NCBI GenBank assembly: GCA_946404405.1
Contig: CAMJDL010000016.1
Location: forward strand, 1-60,343
Origin: an uncultured Prevotella sp.
GTDB taxonomy: Bacteria; Bacteroidota; Bacteroidia; Bacteroidales; Bacteroidaceae
DNA length: 60,343 nucleotides
Direction of reading: 5' to 3'
Below the pieces are notes generated by a model. The model worked only from the letters and a program-made list of their open reading frames with translations. It had not been told where the DNA came from and did no database searches. The position numbers and the translations under genes were made by a program. Positions within the stretch are counted from its first letter, which is position 1; each line of letters begins with the position of its first letter. Positions 33,486 to 41,822 of this stretch are shown piece after piece.

Positions 33486-33528
33486 AGTATTTGTTTAGTG
33501 TAGTAAGGGCTCGCAGGGTTGCGGGCCC
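33483..33528 (+). terminator. terminator with duplicated lead (copy 1)
   Basis: A 20-base lead, TAAAGTATTTGTTTAGTGTA, is followed by hairpin GGGCTCGCAGGGTTGCGGGCCC. The same lead and a similar hairpin recur at 41173-41216. Confidence 0.75.
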
Positions 33529-33539
33529 TATGTGGCTTA

Positions 33540-33700
33540 CATGTACTGCTACCATCATACACAGCAGAGACATCGATACTTTTGTTGATAAGTGCATCGG
33601 TGAGTGTGGCGTCAAAGACACCACGCTCAGTAGTCCAGGCACAACTGCCAACTTCTTGATTGAAATACTCTACTAATTGGGGGATGGGTGTCGACGAGAG
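33540..33700 (-). pseudogene. 3' remnant of an unknown gene
   Basis: The minus-strand frame reads TPIPQLVEYFNQEVGSCAW, then DATLTDALINKSIDVSAVYD. It has the look of a real protein end but no start or upstream part is present. It lies between the M15 peptidase and the GNAT gene. I cannot name the family. Confidence 0.35.
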
Positions 33701-33775
33701 ACTGGCCAAAAAGGTACGAATTATATTTGGAATAATGAAAGAAAATGCGTAATTTTGCAGAAAAAATAGAGGTTT

Positions 33776-34315
33776 ATGAGTAATAAGGTGAATGTAGAGA
33801 TTATCTCGGCCAGACCTGAAGATACAGATTTCATTGCATGGATTGTGGCCCAAGGGATGCACATGGATGGTGTGCCGCCGTTTTTGAAAAAACACGGTGC
33901 TCGCAATGACACGCTCTATGGTTGGCAGAATACTCGCCTTCTTCGGTGCGATGGCAAACTGGCTGGTGGTCTTATCTCCTACGACGGAGCCACACATGAG
34001 GAAAGGCGAAGAAATACCTGGGTGATGCCCGACGGAAGACTGCTCAGTTCGGGTGATGTACCAGAGACGACGGCAGGTGAATACTATCTTGACTCCCTGG
34101 CCATCGTTCCTGAGTTTCGCGGGCATGGGCTGTGGAGAATGTTGTTTGATGATGCGGTAGAAACGGCCAAGGAAAAAGGTTTCCATCGCGTCACGCTGAT
34201 TTGTGATGAGAGTTATCCAAAGTTGGCACAGCTTTATACTTCCTATGGGTTTGTGCCAGAAAACACAATCTTGTTTTTCGACACGCTTTGCCGCAAGATG
34301 TCACTCTCAATATAA
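33776..34315 (+). CDS. GNAT-family N-acetyltransferase
   Basis: A 179-aa GNAT protein preceded by a TAATTTTG box (33750-33757). The acetyl-CoA loop is IVPEFRGHGLWRMLF (about 109-123) and the C-terminal strand is YPKLAQLYTSYGFVPENT. The protein acetylates an unknown small amine or peptide. The next gene starts 5 bases downstream (34321), so it is co-transcribed with azlCD. Confidence 0.9.
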   Translation: MSNKVNVEIISARPEDTDFIAWIVAQGMHMDGVPPFLKKHGARNDTLYGWQNTRLLRCDGKLAGGLISYDGATHEERRRNTWVMPDGRLLSSGDVPETTAGEYYLDSLAIVPEFRGHGLWRMLFDDAVETAKEKGFHRVTLICDESYPKLAQLYTSYGFVPENTILFFDTLCRKMSLSI

Positions 34316-34320
34316 GAACG

Positions 34321-35040
34321 ATGGCAGAGAGAAGACAACATATCATTCACGGCTTGCGCGACGGCATTCCCATTGCGATGGGCTATTTTGCCGTGACGTT
34401 CTCGCTTGGCATCATTGCTGCGAGGGCAGGTCTGACGGCACCCTTGGGTTTTCTGAGCAGTTTCTTCACCCGCGCATCGGCTGGCGAATACGGCACATAC
34501 ACGCTGGTAGCAGTTCAGGCAGCCTACGTGGAGGTGATAGCCATGTGCCTGGTGGCCAACCTTCGCTATATGCTGATGAGTGCGGCACTCTCGCAGAAGA
34601 TAGCGCCTGGTACATCATGGTTTCACCGCATACTGATGGCTTGCTGCGTGACCGACGAGGTGTTCGGCATCTCAGTTGCCCATCCGGGCTATACGCCACC
34701 TGCTTATACGTACTCGGCAGCCCTGATATCCACGTTATTTTGGGCATCGGGGTGTGCCGTGGGCATTGTGGCTGGCAGTCTGTTGCCACAACCGATGGTA
34801 ACTGCACTAAGTATGTCGCTCTACGGCATGTTCCTGGCGATTATCATTCCTCCTGCCCATAAAGACCGTAACGTGCTCTATGCGCTGATAGCCAGTTTCG
34901 TGTTGAGTGGACTGTGTGCTGTGGCTCCTGTTATAGGAGAGTGGAGCAGTGGAATGCGTACAGTGATGCTGACGATAGTCATTTCGGCTGTCGCTGCATG
35001 GCTTAAACCTATTAAAATATATGACGATGGAGCAGCATAG
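34321..35040 (+). CDS. azlC: AzlC-type branched-chain amino acid exporter, large subunit
   Basis: A 239-aa membrane protein with about seven hydrophobic segments. The AzlC signature is in the first 60 residues (RDGIPIAMGYFAVTFSLGI then AARAGLTAPLGFLSSF). With AzlD it exports branched-chain amino acids and analogues. Start at 34321 because the longer frame from 34288 lies in the acetyltransferase gene. It overlaps azlD by 20 bases. Confidence 0.9.
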   Translation: MAERRQHIIHGLRDGIPIAMGYFAVTFSLGIIAARAGLTAPLGFLSSFFTRASAGEYGTYTLVAVQAAYVEVIAMCLVANLRYMLMSAALSQKIAPGTSWFHRILMACCVTDEVFGISVAHPGYTPPAYTYSAALISTLFWASGCAVGIVAGSLLPQPMVTALSMSLYGMFLAIIIPPAHKDRNVLYALIASFVLSGLCAVAPVIGEWSSGMRTVMLTIVISAVAAWLKPIKIYDDGAA

Positions 35041-35326
35041 TATTCTCATCTATATCCTCCTGGCCATTGTCATCACCAACCTGATTCGCGTGACACCAAT
35101 GGTACTGATCAAAGGGGAGTTACACAACCGCTTTGTGCGCAGCTTCCTGTATTATGTGCCTTACGTAACGCTGGCCGTGATGACCTTCCCTGATATGATT
35201 CTGGCTACGCCGACTCCATTACCAGGCATCATTGCTCTGTTGGCTGGCATCGTTGCAGCATGGTTCCGTTTGGGACTATTCCCGGTCGCAGCCATCTGTT
35301 GCGTCATCGTTTATTTGTTGATATGA
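35021..35326 (+). CDS. azlD: AzlD-type branched-chain amino acid exporter, small subunit
   Basis: A 101-aa membrane protein with four hydrophobic segments, starting MTMEQHSILIYILLAIVITN. The R-V-T-P-M block and short length are usual for AzlD. It overlaps the 3' end of azlC, as in most genomes. The pair forms the export channel in the inner membrane. Confidence 0.88.
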   Translation: MTMEQHSILIYILLAIVITNLIRVTPMVLIKGELHNRFVRSFLYYVPYVTLAVMTFPDMILATPTPLPGIIALLAGIVAAWFRLGLFPVAAICCVIVYLLI

Positions 35327-35844
35327 ACTTATTCCTCAATCCGGCAACATTTCTCATCATTATTTTATTCCTATTCTTCTTCTAGAAAGAGGTGTTCATG
35401 GTTTTGGAGGCACATTTGTATGCCTGCTGTCTTCAAAGGCCTGTTCTGTCACCGCCCATTATTTGAGCCTCGCATATAAGACATCGCTAGTGTGAAAGCG
35501 GTGATTAGCTTCCATTTATTTTTTTTATTATCCTTAATTGATGATTGATGGCTGAAGCCTAATTCATTGGACTTCGAGGATTTCTGCCAAGTATTAAGGA
35601 ATAGGCCTTATTCTCTACCTATGTGGCAAAACATGTGGAACATTTGACTTCTAACCTCAAACTTCTTACATCATTGTTGGCCATCATTATAGTTTTACAC
35701 ACATGTATATTGCCTTTAAGGGTAGAGGAGTATATGGCGCTGGCTACACCTGCTATTGTGGGTAAAATGTTTGTCTGTGTCAATTCTTTGCCTTTGGCAT
35801 GTTGGACTTCTTATGTAGCTGTCCCTGGTGGGCTTTAGATTTTT
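35327..35844. other. intergenic stretch without a recognisable gene
   Basis: About 520 bases with stop codons in all frames apart from short chance ORFs. A dyad-like ACTTCTAACCTCAAACTTCTTACATC repeat type occurs near 35646-35672, similar to 18248-18280. Its 3' part adjoins the conserved segment at 35845. Confidence 0.4.
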
Positions 35845-36158
35845 CCGTTGCAAAGTTAGTACAGGCGGTATTCTGCAAGTACTGGTCTAAAGAGTGCTCG
35901 GCGAAGCCAAGTACTCTTTTTCCCGATTCCTGTACAAAAATCACAGCAGCCTTCCGCATTTTCTTTGTGGCTCCCTTATGGTATTGCCTTCGCAAGCTCC
36001 GGCGATGCCACAAAGAAAATGGGGTATTCCATGATTTTTGCTGGTAATTCCTTGCATTTACATACCTTCTCCCTGTCTACTTCTGAAGCAATGTAAAAAT
36101 TACAAAAGCTCCACGGAGCTACATTAACAAGAAGTCAAACAATTAAAAAATAAGAATT
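35845..36158. promoter_or_regulatory. conserved upstream segment before 36159 gene (copy B)
   Basis: Homologous to 7421-7656 before ardA. Shared blocks in order: TGCAAAGTTA, CTGCAAGTAC, CCTTCC, GGTATTCCAT, ATTCCTTGCAT, ACTTCTG, GTAAAAA. A 15-bp perfect stem (CATTTTCTTTGTGGC/GCCACAAAGAAAATG) and a second AGAGTGCT/AAGTACTCT hairpin lie between. The stem of copy A is shorter and differs in sequence. On the minus strand it contains a TAACTTTG box with a TTG element. Confidence 0.55.
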
Positions 36159-36383
36159 ATGACACAGTCAGTACAAACATCGGTTTTCACTCACAGCAGG
36201 TTATACAGCAAGCGCTATTATCCAGGCAATATCTACAATGTGGTTATCAATTGTGAGGATGGTGAGTACTATGAGTATGAGGTAGAAGCGGACACATTTG
36301 CTAAAGCCACAGAGATAGCAGAGGGCATGGCCAATGATTTGATGGCAGATATTACATTCATCGAAGTCTATAAAGCAGCATAA
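36159..36383 (+). CDS. hypothetical 74-aa mobile-element protein
   Basis: A small protein, MTQSVQTSVFTHSRLYSKRY at the start and a beta-alpha pattern (YNVVINCEDGEYYEYEVEAD) in the middle. I do not know the family. It is downstream of a segment like the one before ardA, so it may be controlled the same way. An anti-host or accessory role is a guess. Confidence 0.6.
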   Translation: MTQSVQTSVFTHSRLYSKRYYPGNIYNVVINCEDGEYYEYEVEADTFAKATEIAEGMANDLMADITFIEVYKAA

Positions 36384-36430
36384 ATCAATAATTCATCAAT
36401 AAAGTATAACAATTTAAAAATTAAAGTATT

Positions 36431-36844
36431 ATGGAAGCAAAAGTTATTATCGTTTCAGTAGTGAAGTCTAACAAGAGTGAGAACAATGTGTGGGCAGTAG
36501 GCATCACAGGTGAAGAACATGAGCAGGCATACTGCAAGAGTGCATACAAGGCCATGAAGTTCGCTTTCTTACTGAAGAAGCAGACAGGATTCTACATCGA
36601 GGATGATTCCTTGAAAATGCTCTCTGAGGAAATAGCTCGGCAAAAGGCAGCAGTAGCTGCAGCCGAGGGCGAACAGCCGGCAGAAGCGCCTGCTGAGGAG
36701 CCACAGGGATTTCAGCCTGAGGCAGAAGCTAAGCCTAAGAAGCAGCGTAAGCCTCGCACCAAGAAGGTGCAGGCAGAGCCTGTAGTTGATGTAGCTCCTG
36801 TATATTCTGGAGCTGAGTCAGCAGAGTTGATAGCCTTCCTTTAA
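36431..36844 (+). CDS. hypothetical protein with Pro/Glu/Lys-rich tail
   Basis: A 137-aa protein. Residues 1-75 form a compact beta-alpha domain (AKVIIVSVVKSNKSENNVWA, YKAMKFAFLLKKQTGFYIED). Residues 76-120 are low complexity with alternating acidic-proline and basic runs (EAPAEEPQG, PKKQRKPRTKK). The basic run could bind DNA. It follows the 74-aa gene after 47 bases. Family unknown. Confidence 0.6.
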   Translation: MEAKVIIVSVVKSNKSENNVWAVGITGEEHEQAYCKSAYKAMKFAFLLKKQTGFYIEDDSLKMLSEEIARQKAAVAAAEGEQPAEAPAEEPQGFQPEAEAKPKKQRKPRTKKVQAEPVVDVAPVYSGAESAELIAFL

Positions 36845-36887
36845 GGGGGCTATCTTTTCTGTCTTTTTCCTTCTTACCTTATTCTAT

Positions 36888-36990
36888 TACCTTTGTGCCG
36901 TAAAACATCACGAAGGTGCTCACGCTTGGCAAATGAAACACGTTTCTTTGCTCTCGCTTAACCGCACCTTTATCATCAAAAAGATATGCA
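36888..36990 (+). promoter_or_regulatory. promoter and hairpin leader of phage-like gene
   Basis: A TACCTTTG box (36888-36895) is followed by a leader with AAGGTGC (36913-36919) pairing to GCACCTT (36964-36970) and an inner GAAAC/GTTTC hairpin. The ATG is at 36991. The structure may affect translation or stability. Confidence 0.5.
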
Positions 36991-38091
36991 ATGGCAACAA
37001 CTATCAAAACAACCTTCGATTCCATCTATCTGACTGCTCATCTGCCAGAGGAGGTTTCCGTTGAGACGGATGCAGCGCGTCTGGAGGTGAACATCTTCGT
37101 GGATGAAGTGAAGGTGTTCAAATCTGTCTATTACCCGTTTGATAAGGTTGTCTGTGTACGGGACATCCGCTCGATTATAGAGGCTTCAATGTGTGAGCGG
37201 CAGCTGGTAATGGCTACGCTGAAGATGGAAGTCTATGAGCCCAAGAATTCTGTCAGTTCACCAACTTCTGTAACCATTGATGAGAATGGAAACTATGTGG
37301 TGACATACGGCTCTGATGGTTCGGCAAGCCCAAATGCGACGTTGGATAACGTAAAGATGGTGTACTGTCGCTTTAAGTCTGGTGTCAGCTCTGAAGGCTA
37401 TCTCGGCAACTGTTTCCTGACTACTAAGAAGAGTGCCTTGATGCCTCGTTCAGGGCAGCTTTCCCTGAGCAACTACACTAAAGCGTATGCCCAGGGAAGC
37501 AATTATGCGCTGATATACTATAGCCATCCACAGATTCCTGAACAGCTATTCAGTTACAACGCCAACTTGGGAAAAATGCAGTCAACATCGGAGAAGATTG
37601 TTACTGCAGACTTGTCATATGATTATTTCAAGTCTATGGTTGACCAGGCAAAAGGTACGGATTGCAAGGTGCATGGGGTAGAGTATCGGATTGGGGTGCG
37701 ACAGTTCAACATCTTCTTTACGGATGAGAAGCCGACGGAAAAATTTGTATTCCTGAATGCGTTTAACATTATGGAAACGGCTTATCTCTATAATACAACG
37801 TCCATCAAGACGGAAGTGGATCGAAATGAGGCTGTCTGCGGACATCGAACGCAGTTCTATGACGAGACTATCAAGGTTAAGCATGAAGTGGAGACGGCTC
37901 CGCTGACATTCGACGAAGCAAAGTGGCTTAACCAGATGCTGACATCAAAGCTGGTGAAGCGGCCAATCAGCGATGAGGTGTCAGTCCAAGTGCTTATCAG
38001 CGATATCTCGTCTGAAGTAACAGACTCAGACAAGGAACTCATCCGAATCAAGTTCTCCTGGAAGTACGTTGATGGTACCGAATGGATATAA
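36991..38091 (+). CDS. phage-structural-like protein
   Basis: A 366-aa beta-rich protein (TFDSIYLTAHLPEEVSVETD at the start, YVDGTEWI at the end). I recall relatives in Bacteroidales prophage-like clusters near the portal gene, but not with a named function; a neck or tail protein is plausible. It has no signal peptide or membrane segment. It has its own vegetative-type promoter. Confidence 0.55.
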   Translation: MATTIKTTFDSIYLTAHLPEEVSVETDAARLEVNIFVDEVKVFKSVYYPFDKVVCVRDIRSIIEASMCERQLVMATLKMEVYEPKNSVSSPTSVTIDENGNYVVTYGSDGSASPNATLDNVKMVYCRFKSGVSSEGYLGNCFLTTKKSALMPRSGQLSLSNYTKAYAQGSNYALIYYSHPQIPEQLFSYNANLGKMQSTSEKIVTADLSYDYFKSMVDQAKGTDCKVHGVEYRIGVRQFNIFFTDEKPTEKFVFLNAFNIMETAYLYNTTSIKTEVDRNEAVCGHRTQFYDETIKVKHEVETAPLTFDEAKWLNQMLTSKLVKRPISDEVSVQVLISDISSEVTDSDKELIRIKFSWKYVDGTEWI

Positions 38092-38097
38092 GATCTT

Positions 38098-38132
38098 TCC
38101 TTCTATAACTTCTTTAACTTCTATAACTCCTT
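38098..38132 (+). repeat. spacer repeat (CTTCTATAA)n
   Basis: Imperfect copies of CTTCTATAACTTC/CTTTAACTTC fill the gap between stop at 38091 and ATG at 38138. Confidence 0.7.
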
Positions 38133-38137
38133 CAAAT

Positions 38138-38368
38138 ATGAACAGCATTCACATTTCAACTGCAAGGTTAATTCTTAACCGACCTGAGCCTGTAGATATC
38201 AGTCTATGGACGAAATCAGGCGAAATCCAGGAATGGAAAAGATGCATCTGCATCAAGTATGATCACTACAAGGACACTCGTAAATTTAAGCTTTTGAACA
38301 GTAATGAAATCAGGCAAACTCGTGAATGCCAGATTTTCATGCTTAATGGTATGGAAGTCTATATGTAG
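38138..38368 (+). CDS. small phage-associated hypothetical protein
   Basis: A 76-aa basic protein (MNSIHISTARLILNRPEPVD). It lies between the 366-aa structural-type gene and the portal-like gene. The ATG at 38138 is just after a repeat spacer, the pattern for other genes here. No motif can be named. Confidence 0.55.
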   Translation: MNSIHISTARLILNRPEPVDISLWTKSGEIQEWKRCICIKYDHYKDTRKFKLLNSNEIRQTRECQIFMLNGMEVYM

Positions 38369-38421
38369 CTGTAAAACAGCAATATTTTCATTTAAATCTG
38401 GATTATCTCAGATTTATTTCG

Positions 38422-38429
38422 TACCTTTG
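38422..38429 (+). promoter_or_regulatory. -7 promoter box of ncRNA candidate
   Basis: TACCTTTG followed by CACC. No ORF of more than a few codons follows; the structured RNA does. Confidence 0.65.
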
Positions 38430-38432
38430 CAC

Positions 38433-38622
38433 CCAGATTGAGGCGTGCAGTGGCACACCCATTCTTACTGCCCTTGCTTACGTGCATCCGCAGTACTCTT
38501 ATTGGAAATAACGAAGCGACGCGCTTCTGTCTTGAGTTCTGAATCTGGAAAATTCGAAAAGCAAACAAGACGGAGTACGACGGTTCACGTATTACGTGGG
38601 CTTGCCGTCTCATAGTCTTTTT
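38433..38622 (+). ncRNA. multibranched RNA candidate with terminator
   Basis: A closing 7-bp stem CCAGATT (38433-38439)/AATCTGG (38542-38548) encloses four hairpins: GTGC/GCAC (38445, 38453), TACTGC/GCAGTA (38466, 38490), TTATT/AATAA (38499, 38507), GAAGC/GCTTC (38513, 38523). A terminator hairpin AGACGG/CCGTCT (38568, 38605) with CTTTTT follows. It has a -7 box just before it. The 7-bp closing stem recalls tRNA but the arms do not fit. A Bacteroidales-specific RNA class such as Bacteroidales-1 is a possibility. Confidence 0.55.
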
Positions 38623-38650
38623 GCACGGCATTCCAGAGCCTAGAACTAGG

Positions 38651-38673
38651 ACGTGGGATACCCAAGCTCACGT
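38651..38673 (+). terminator. second hairpin after ncRNA
   Basis: ACGTG pairs with CACGT around GGG/CCC, followed by TTCTTTGTATTT. Probably part of the same terminating region. Confidence 0.4.
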
Positions 38674-38795
38674 TCTTTGTATTTAAATCCCAAGGCAAAG
38701 CGACAATCAAAGATATATAATGCTTCCTGTGAAGGACGCATTATTTCGACGGCCTTGTTTTCCGACAATGACCGTTGTCCTTTAAAATCAATTTG

Positions 38796-38826
38796 AGTGG
38801 TAGTCCGAAAGGGCCACCACTTTTTT
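38796..38826 (+). terminator. intrinsic terminator
   Basis: AGTGGT/ACCACT with inner GTCC/GGGC and loop GAAA, followed by six T. It separates the noncoding stretch from the portal promoter. Confidence 0.75.
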
Positions 38827-38855
38827 GTGTCTTTTCGTGGATAGTGTCTCATTCA

Positions 38856-38863
38856 TACCTTTG
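38856..38863 (+). promoter_or_regulatory. -7 promoter box of portal-like gene
   Basis: TACCTTTG followed by CAGC, 22 bases before the ATG at 38886. Confidence 0.65.
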
Positions 38864-38885
38864 CAGCAAAAAGAAAAGCAAAGAT

Positions 38886-40223
38886 ATGAATCACGACTTA
38901 TCGTTCAATTCTGTTGAAGTCATTCCTGACTTGAAGGCGAGTGCTGCGTTTACGGTCAGCTCTTCGGAAGTGTTTCTTGAACAAGTGGATATGACGCCAG
39001 TGAAAATTGCTGACGGGTATGAGTACATGCCTTGGGGCTCAGACAACCAGATGCCTTATAAGATATTGGAGCTGATAGATTCAGATGAGACGCTGTCTAC
39101 CTGTCAACTGTTCAATGCTGAGGTATGCTATGGCTCTGGTTTGGTCTATGACACTACTGGGGCTAAGCTTAAAGTCCAGCAGGAGGTTCAGAATTACATG
39201 ATGGACAATGACATTGCCAGCTATTTCCTTGGTGTATGTCAGGACTTCAAACACTTTGCCTTTTGTGTTTCGGTCATTATCCTGAATGGTGACGGTTCCC
39301 GTATTGTGCGTATTCTACGCAAGGAGGCTTGCTATTGTCGCTTTGCTCCTGCAGGGAATGACGGCAATATTCCGTATATCCTCTATGCCAACTGGCGAAA
39401 GTCTATTTCTTCGAAAGATCAGGTGGAGAAGATTGAGTTACTTGATGTTCATTCTCCTTGGTCAGACCTGCAGGAACGAATGCAGGCCTGTAAGGGCAAG
39501 CGCCCGAAGTCATCCACGCGTAAGTTCGCTGTGGTTAGTCGCGTACCAACACCTGACAGTACGTATTATCCAATTCCTTACTATGGTGCGCTGTTCAAGG
39601 GCAATTGGTACAACATCAAGAAACTGATTGGCATGGCGAAGGAAGCAAAACTGAAGAACTCTGCGCCAATCAAATACCACATCGAGATTGCCAACCGCTT
39701 CTGGGACGGTATCTTCAAGGCTGAGGGTATCACGGACAGGAAGAAGCAGATGGATAGGGTGGTAGAGGAGAAGGAGAAAATCATCAATTTCCTCACAGGC
39801 ATGGAGAACTCTGGAAAGGTACTCTTTTCGACGTTCTATGTCTCTCCAGACGGCAAAGAGCAGCACGACGTGGTGATCAATAAAGTTGAGACGGATAAGG
39901 AGGGCGGCGACTGGTCGACGGACATCATAGAGGCCGTCAACATGGTGTGCTTCACAATGCGCGTACATTCGAACCTTGTGGGTTCTGTGCCTGGCAAGAG
40001 TCAGAGCAACAACAGCGGTAGCGACAAACGTGAATTGTACACCATCGCCCAAGCTCTCCAAAAACCGTATCACGACTTGCTCTTTACCGTCCATTATATA
40101 ATAATAAGGTATAACGGCTGGGAAGGTGTCCGTCCTGATTGCCCGTTCATCATGCTCTCTACCTTGGACGAAAACCGTGACGCAAAGCTGGTCACCACTA
40201 ATAAATCCGACAATAAAGAGTAG
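38886..40223 (+). CDS. phage portal-like protein
   Basis: A 445-aa protein of the kind I recall as the portal of Bacteroidales prophage-like clusters. Landmarks are YMPWGSDNQMPYKILELIDS, then YPIPYYGALFKGNWYNIKKL and VPGKSQSNNSGSDKREL near the C-terminus. Portals form the DNA entry ring of the capsid. The longer frame from 38775 would start inside the terminator. It is followed by the DUF6712-like gene, the usual order, but no capsid or terminase is seen nearby. Confidence 0.65.
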   Translation: MNHDLSFNSVEVIPDLKASAAFTVSSSEVFLEQVDMTPVKIADGYEYMPWGSDNQMPYKILELIDSDETLSTCQLFNAEVCYGSGLVYDTTGAKLKVQQEVQNYMMDNDIASYFLGVCQDFKHFAFCVSVIILNGDGSRIVRILRKEACYCRFAPAGNDGNIPYILYANWRKSISSKDQVEKIELLDVHSPWSDLQERMQACKGKRPKSSTRKFAVVSRVPTPDSTYYPIPYYGALFKGNWYNIKKLIGMAKEAKLKNSAPIKYHIEIANRFWDGIFKAEGITDRKKQMDRVVEEKEKIINFLTGMENSGKVLFSTFYVSPDGKEQHDVVINKVETDKEGGDWSTDIIEAVNMVCFTMRVHSNLVGSVPGKSQSNNSGSDKRELYTIAQALQKPYHDLLFTVHYIIIRYNGWEGVRPDCPFIMLSTLDENRDAKLVTTNKSDNKE

Positions 40224-40228
40224 TTACC

Positions 40229-40257
40229 CCATTCACCCCATCAAACCCATTCACCCC
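40229..40257 (+). repeat. spacer repeat (CCCATTCACC)n
   Basis: CCCATTCACCCCATCAAACC then CCATTCACCCC, ending directly at the ATG. Confidence 0.75.
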
Positions 40258-41082
40258 ATGCAACTAATCACATCTGACGAGCAGCTGCGCATGCTTATTC
40301 CACACGTCTTCGCCACAGTTGAGGGCGAACCGACGCTATATGAAACACTATACCCATTCCTTGAAACGGCTGAGGACTGGTCGATCAATTCCTTAGTCTC
40401 AGAAGAAGTGTTTCCTCAGTTGACTGAAGCCGAGGTCGCGCCATTGACAAAGCTTGTCGCTTACCACGCTTACATGTCTGCAATCCCTTCGTTGGATTTG
40501 GTAATGACACCTAACGGCTTCGGCATTGTGTCTAATACAAATGTCATTCCTGCATCAAAGGAGCGCGTCGAAAGATTGCTGGCCTCGCTCGAATCGGAGC
40601 GCGACCGCAACATCGAGCAGCTCATTCTTCGTCTCTCCAGCCGTTCTGACTGGCGACAGACACAGCAGGGCAAGTACTTCTCCAGTACTTTGTTCCCATT
40701 CCTGAGTTTGTGCCGCAGACTCGCCATCCGTGAGCATATCTGGGACTGCTACCAAAAACTGCATAACAGCCTTATCAAGATTGAGAATGTACTTGCAGAG
40801 ACATACTTCTCACAGGAGCAGATGACAGTATTCCGTAATCACGTCATCACTCAATTACGAACTGCAAAGCCACTTGAAGAGCATGTCATCCGTTCCCTGC
40901 AGTCCTACGAGATGATGCTGGTCTCTGACATGCAGGTGCATCCTCAGTCGTTCTACGACCTGGTAAACATCATCCGCGAACACGAAGAGATATTCCCATC
41001 TTGGCATGCTTCTTCTGTTGCTGAGCTATACAAGCCAGCAGTTTTTACCAACAAAAAGAAAGCTGGAGGCTATTGGTTTTGA
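40258..41082 (+). CDS. DUF6712-like phage protein
   Basis: A 274-aa helical protein (MQLITSDEQLRMLIPHVFAT) that I recall as the DUF6712 type found after the portal gene in Bacteroidales prophages. It has a polar middle and a Gly/Trp/Phe end (KKAGGYWF). Likely a head-tail connector, but that is inference. It starts at the end of a tandem repeat spacer, and a small RNA-like unit follows. Confidence 0.65.
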   Translation: MQLITSDEQLRMLIPHVFATVEGEPTLYETLYPFLETAEDWSINSLVSEEVFPQLTEAEVAPLTKLVAYHAYMSAIPSLDLVMTPNGFGIVSNTNVIPASKERVERLLASLESERDRNIEQLILRLSSRSDWRQTQQGKYFSSTLFPFLSLCRRLAIREHIWDCYQKLHNSLIKIENVLAETYFSQEQMTVFRNHVITQLRTAKPLEEHVIRSLQSYEMMLVSDMQVHPQSFYDLVNIIREHEEIFPSWHASSVAELYKPAVFTNKKKAGGYWF

Positions 41083-41125
41083 AAAATCACATGTTTTGGG
41101 TATTGCACGGTAAATAAATTCGCCG

Positions 41126-41216
41126 TACCTTTGCACCATGAAACTTTAGCCACTTAAGTTGAATTGAATTCATAAAGTATTTGTTTAGTGTAATAGGGCT
41201 TGCAGAGATGCAGGCC
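41126..41216 (+). ncRNA. small transcript unit with 3-codon ORF and terminator
   Basis: A TACCTTTG box (41126-41133) is followed by ATGAAACTTTAG (Met-Lys-Leu-stop), then a 20-base lead identical to 33483-33502 and a hairpin GGGCTTGCAGAGATGCAGGCC. It would give a transcript of about 80 nt with no real protein. It may be a regulatory RNA or a promoter and terminator left after gene loss. Confidence 0.4.
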
Positions 41217-41313
41217 TTAATTATATCAGAAAAGCCCGTCAATATGACGAGCTTTTCCTTCCATACCAGCCCTAAGCGGGAGCGAGTCCACGCTTTATTA
41301 GTAGTGCATTACA

Positions 41314-41553
41314 TTATTTCTTGAAGAACGAGGCAATCCAAAGAATGGCAACAGCACCAATGATAGCTGTGCCAAGCTGGCCTAAAATACCGCCCCACTG
41401 AATACCCAGCTGATCAAAAAGCCAACCGCCTACAAGTCCACCAAACAGGCCCAACACCAAATTCATAATGAAGCCGAATCCACCGCCCTTCATCAATTTG
41501 CCGGCACAGAAACCAGCTAAACAACCGATAATAATCGAACCGATAATTCCCAT
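41314..41553 (-). CDS. GlsB/YeaQ/YmgE-family stress membrane protein
   Basis: A 79-aa protein with three hydrophobic segments and glycines (IIGSIIIGCLAGFCAGKLMK, LGLFGGLVGGWLFDQLG). This is the layout of the transglycosylase-associated GlsB/YeaQ family, induced by stress in many bacteria. It has its own minus-strand promoter (TACCTTTG at 41601-41594). It interrupts the phage gene order and is an ordinary host gene. Confidence 0.9.
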   Translation of the reverse strand: MGIIGSIIIGCLAGFCAGKLMKGGGFGFIMNLVLGLFGGLVGGWLFDQLGIQWGGILGQLGTAIIGAVAILWIASFFKK

Positions 41554-41609
41554 AATCTTTCAATTTTTATGTTGTGATAATCTCAATTTTCTGCAAAGGT
41601 ACGTATTTT

Positions 41610-41822
41610 CTAATAATCTTCCAAATGATTTTCGAAATACGTGTCGTTATCTTTCTCTTCATACATGCTATCATTCTCCTTTGCCGACTCCTGAATGGCA
41701 TCTTCATAGCCAGTGAGAGCAGCAAAGGGAGCAAACTGAGCAGCACGGTTCCACATCGACATCTGGGGATGTCGCTTAGACACGTGATGTGGCAAGTAAA
41801 TGATATCGTCGTAGTTACTCAT
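41610..41822 (-). CDS. small YolD-like partner of Y-family polymerase
   Basis: A 70-aa protein with the block [20 protein letters not shown] and an acidic tail. In Bacteroidales such proteins are next to Y-family polymerases, as YolD-like proteins are in Firmicutes. Its ATG overlaps the polymerase stop by four bases, so the two are co-expressed in an SOS-type unit. The function as a polymerase modulator is inference. Confidence 0.75.
   Translation of the reverse strand: MSNYDDIIYLPHHVSKRHPQMSMWNRAAQFAPFAALTGYEDAIQESAKENDSMYEEKDNDTYFENHLEDY

Noticed and set aside
38433..38548. tRNA gene
   Set aside because: The 7-bp closing stem is tRNA-like, but there is no T-arm GTTCRA motif, no anticodon arm of correct size and the enclosed length is too great.
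39510..40094. 194-codon minus-strand ORF
   Set aside because: It lies fully opposite the portal-like gene, has no promoter and its residues follow the complementary codon pattern of that gene.
11813..41160. Shared 14-mer CCATGAAACTTTAG at 11813 and 41147
   Set aside because: Several 14-base matches are expected by chance in a 60-kb window and nothing around them is alike.
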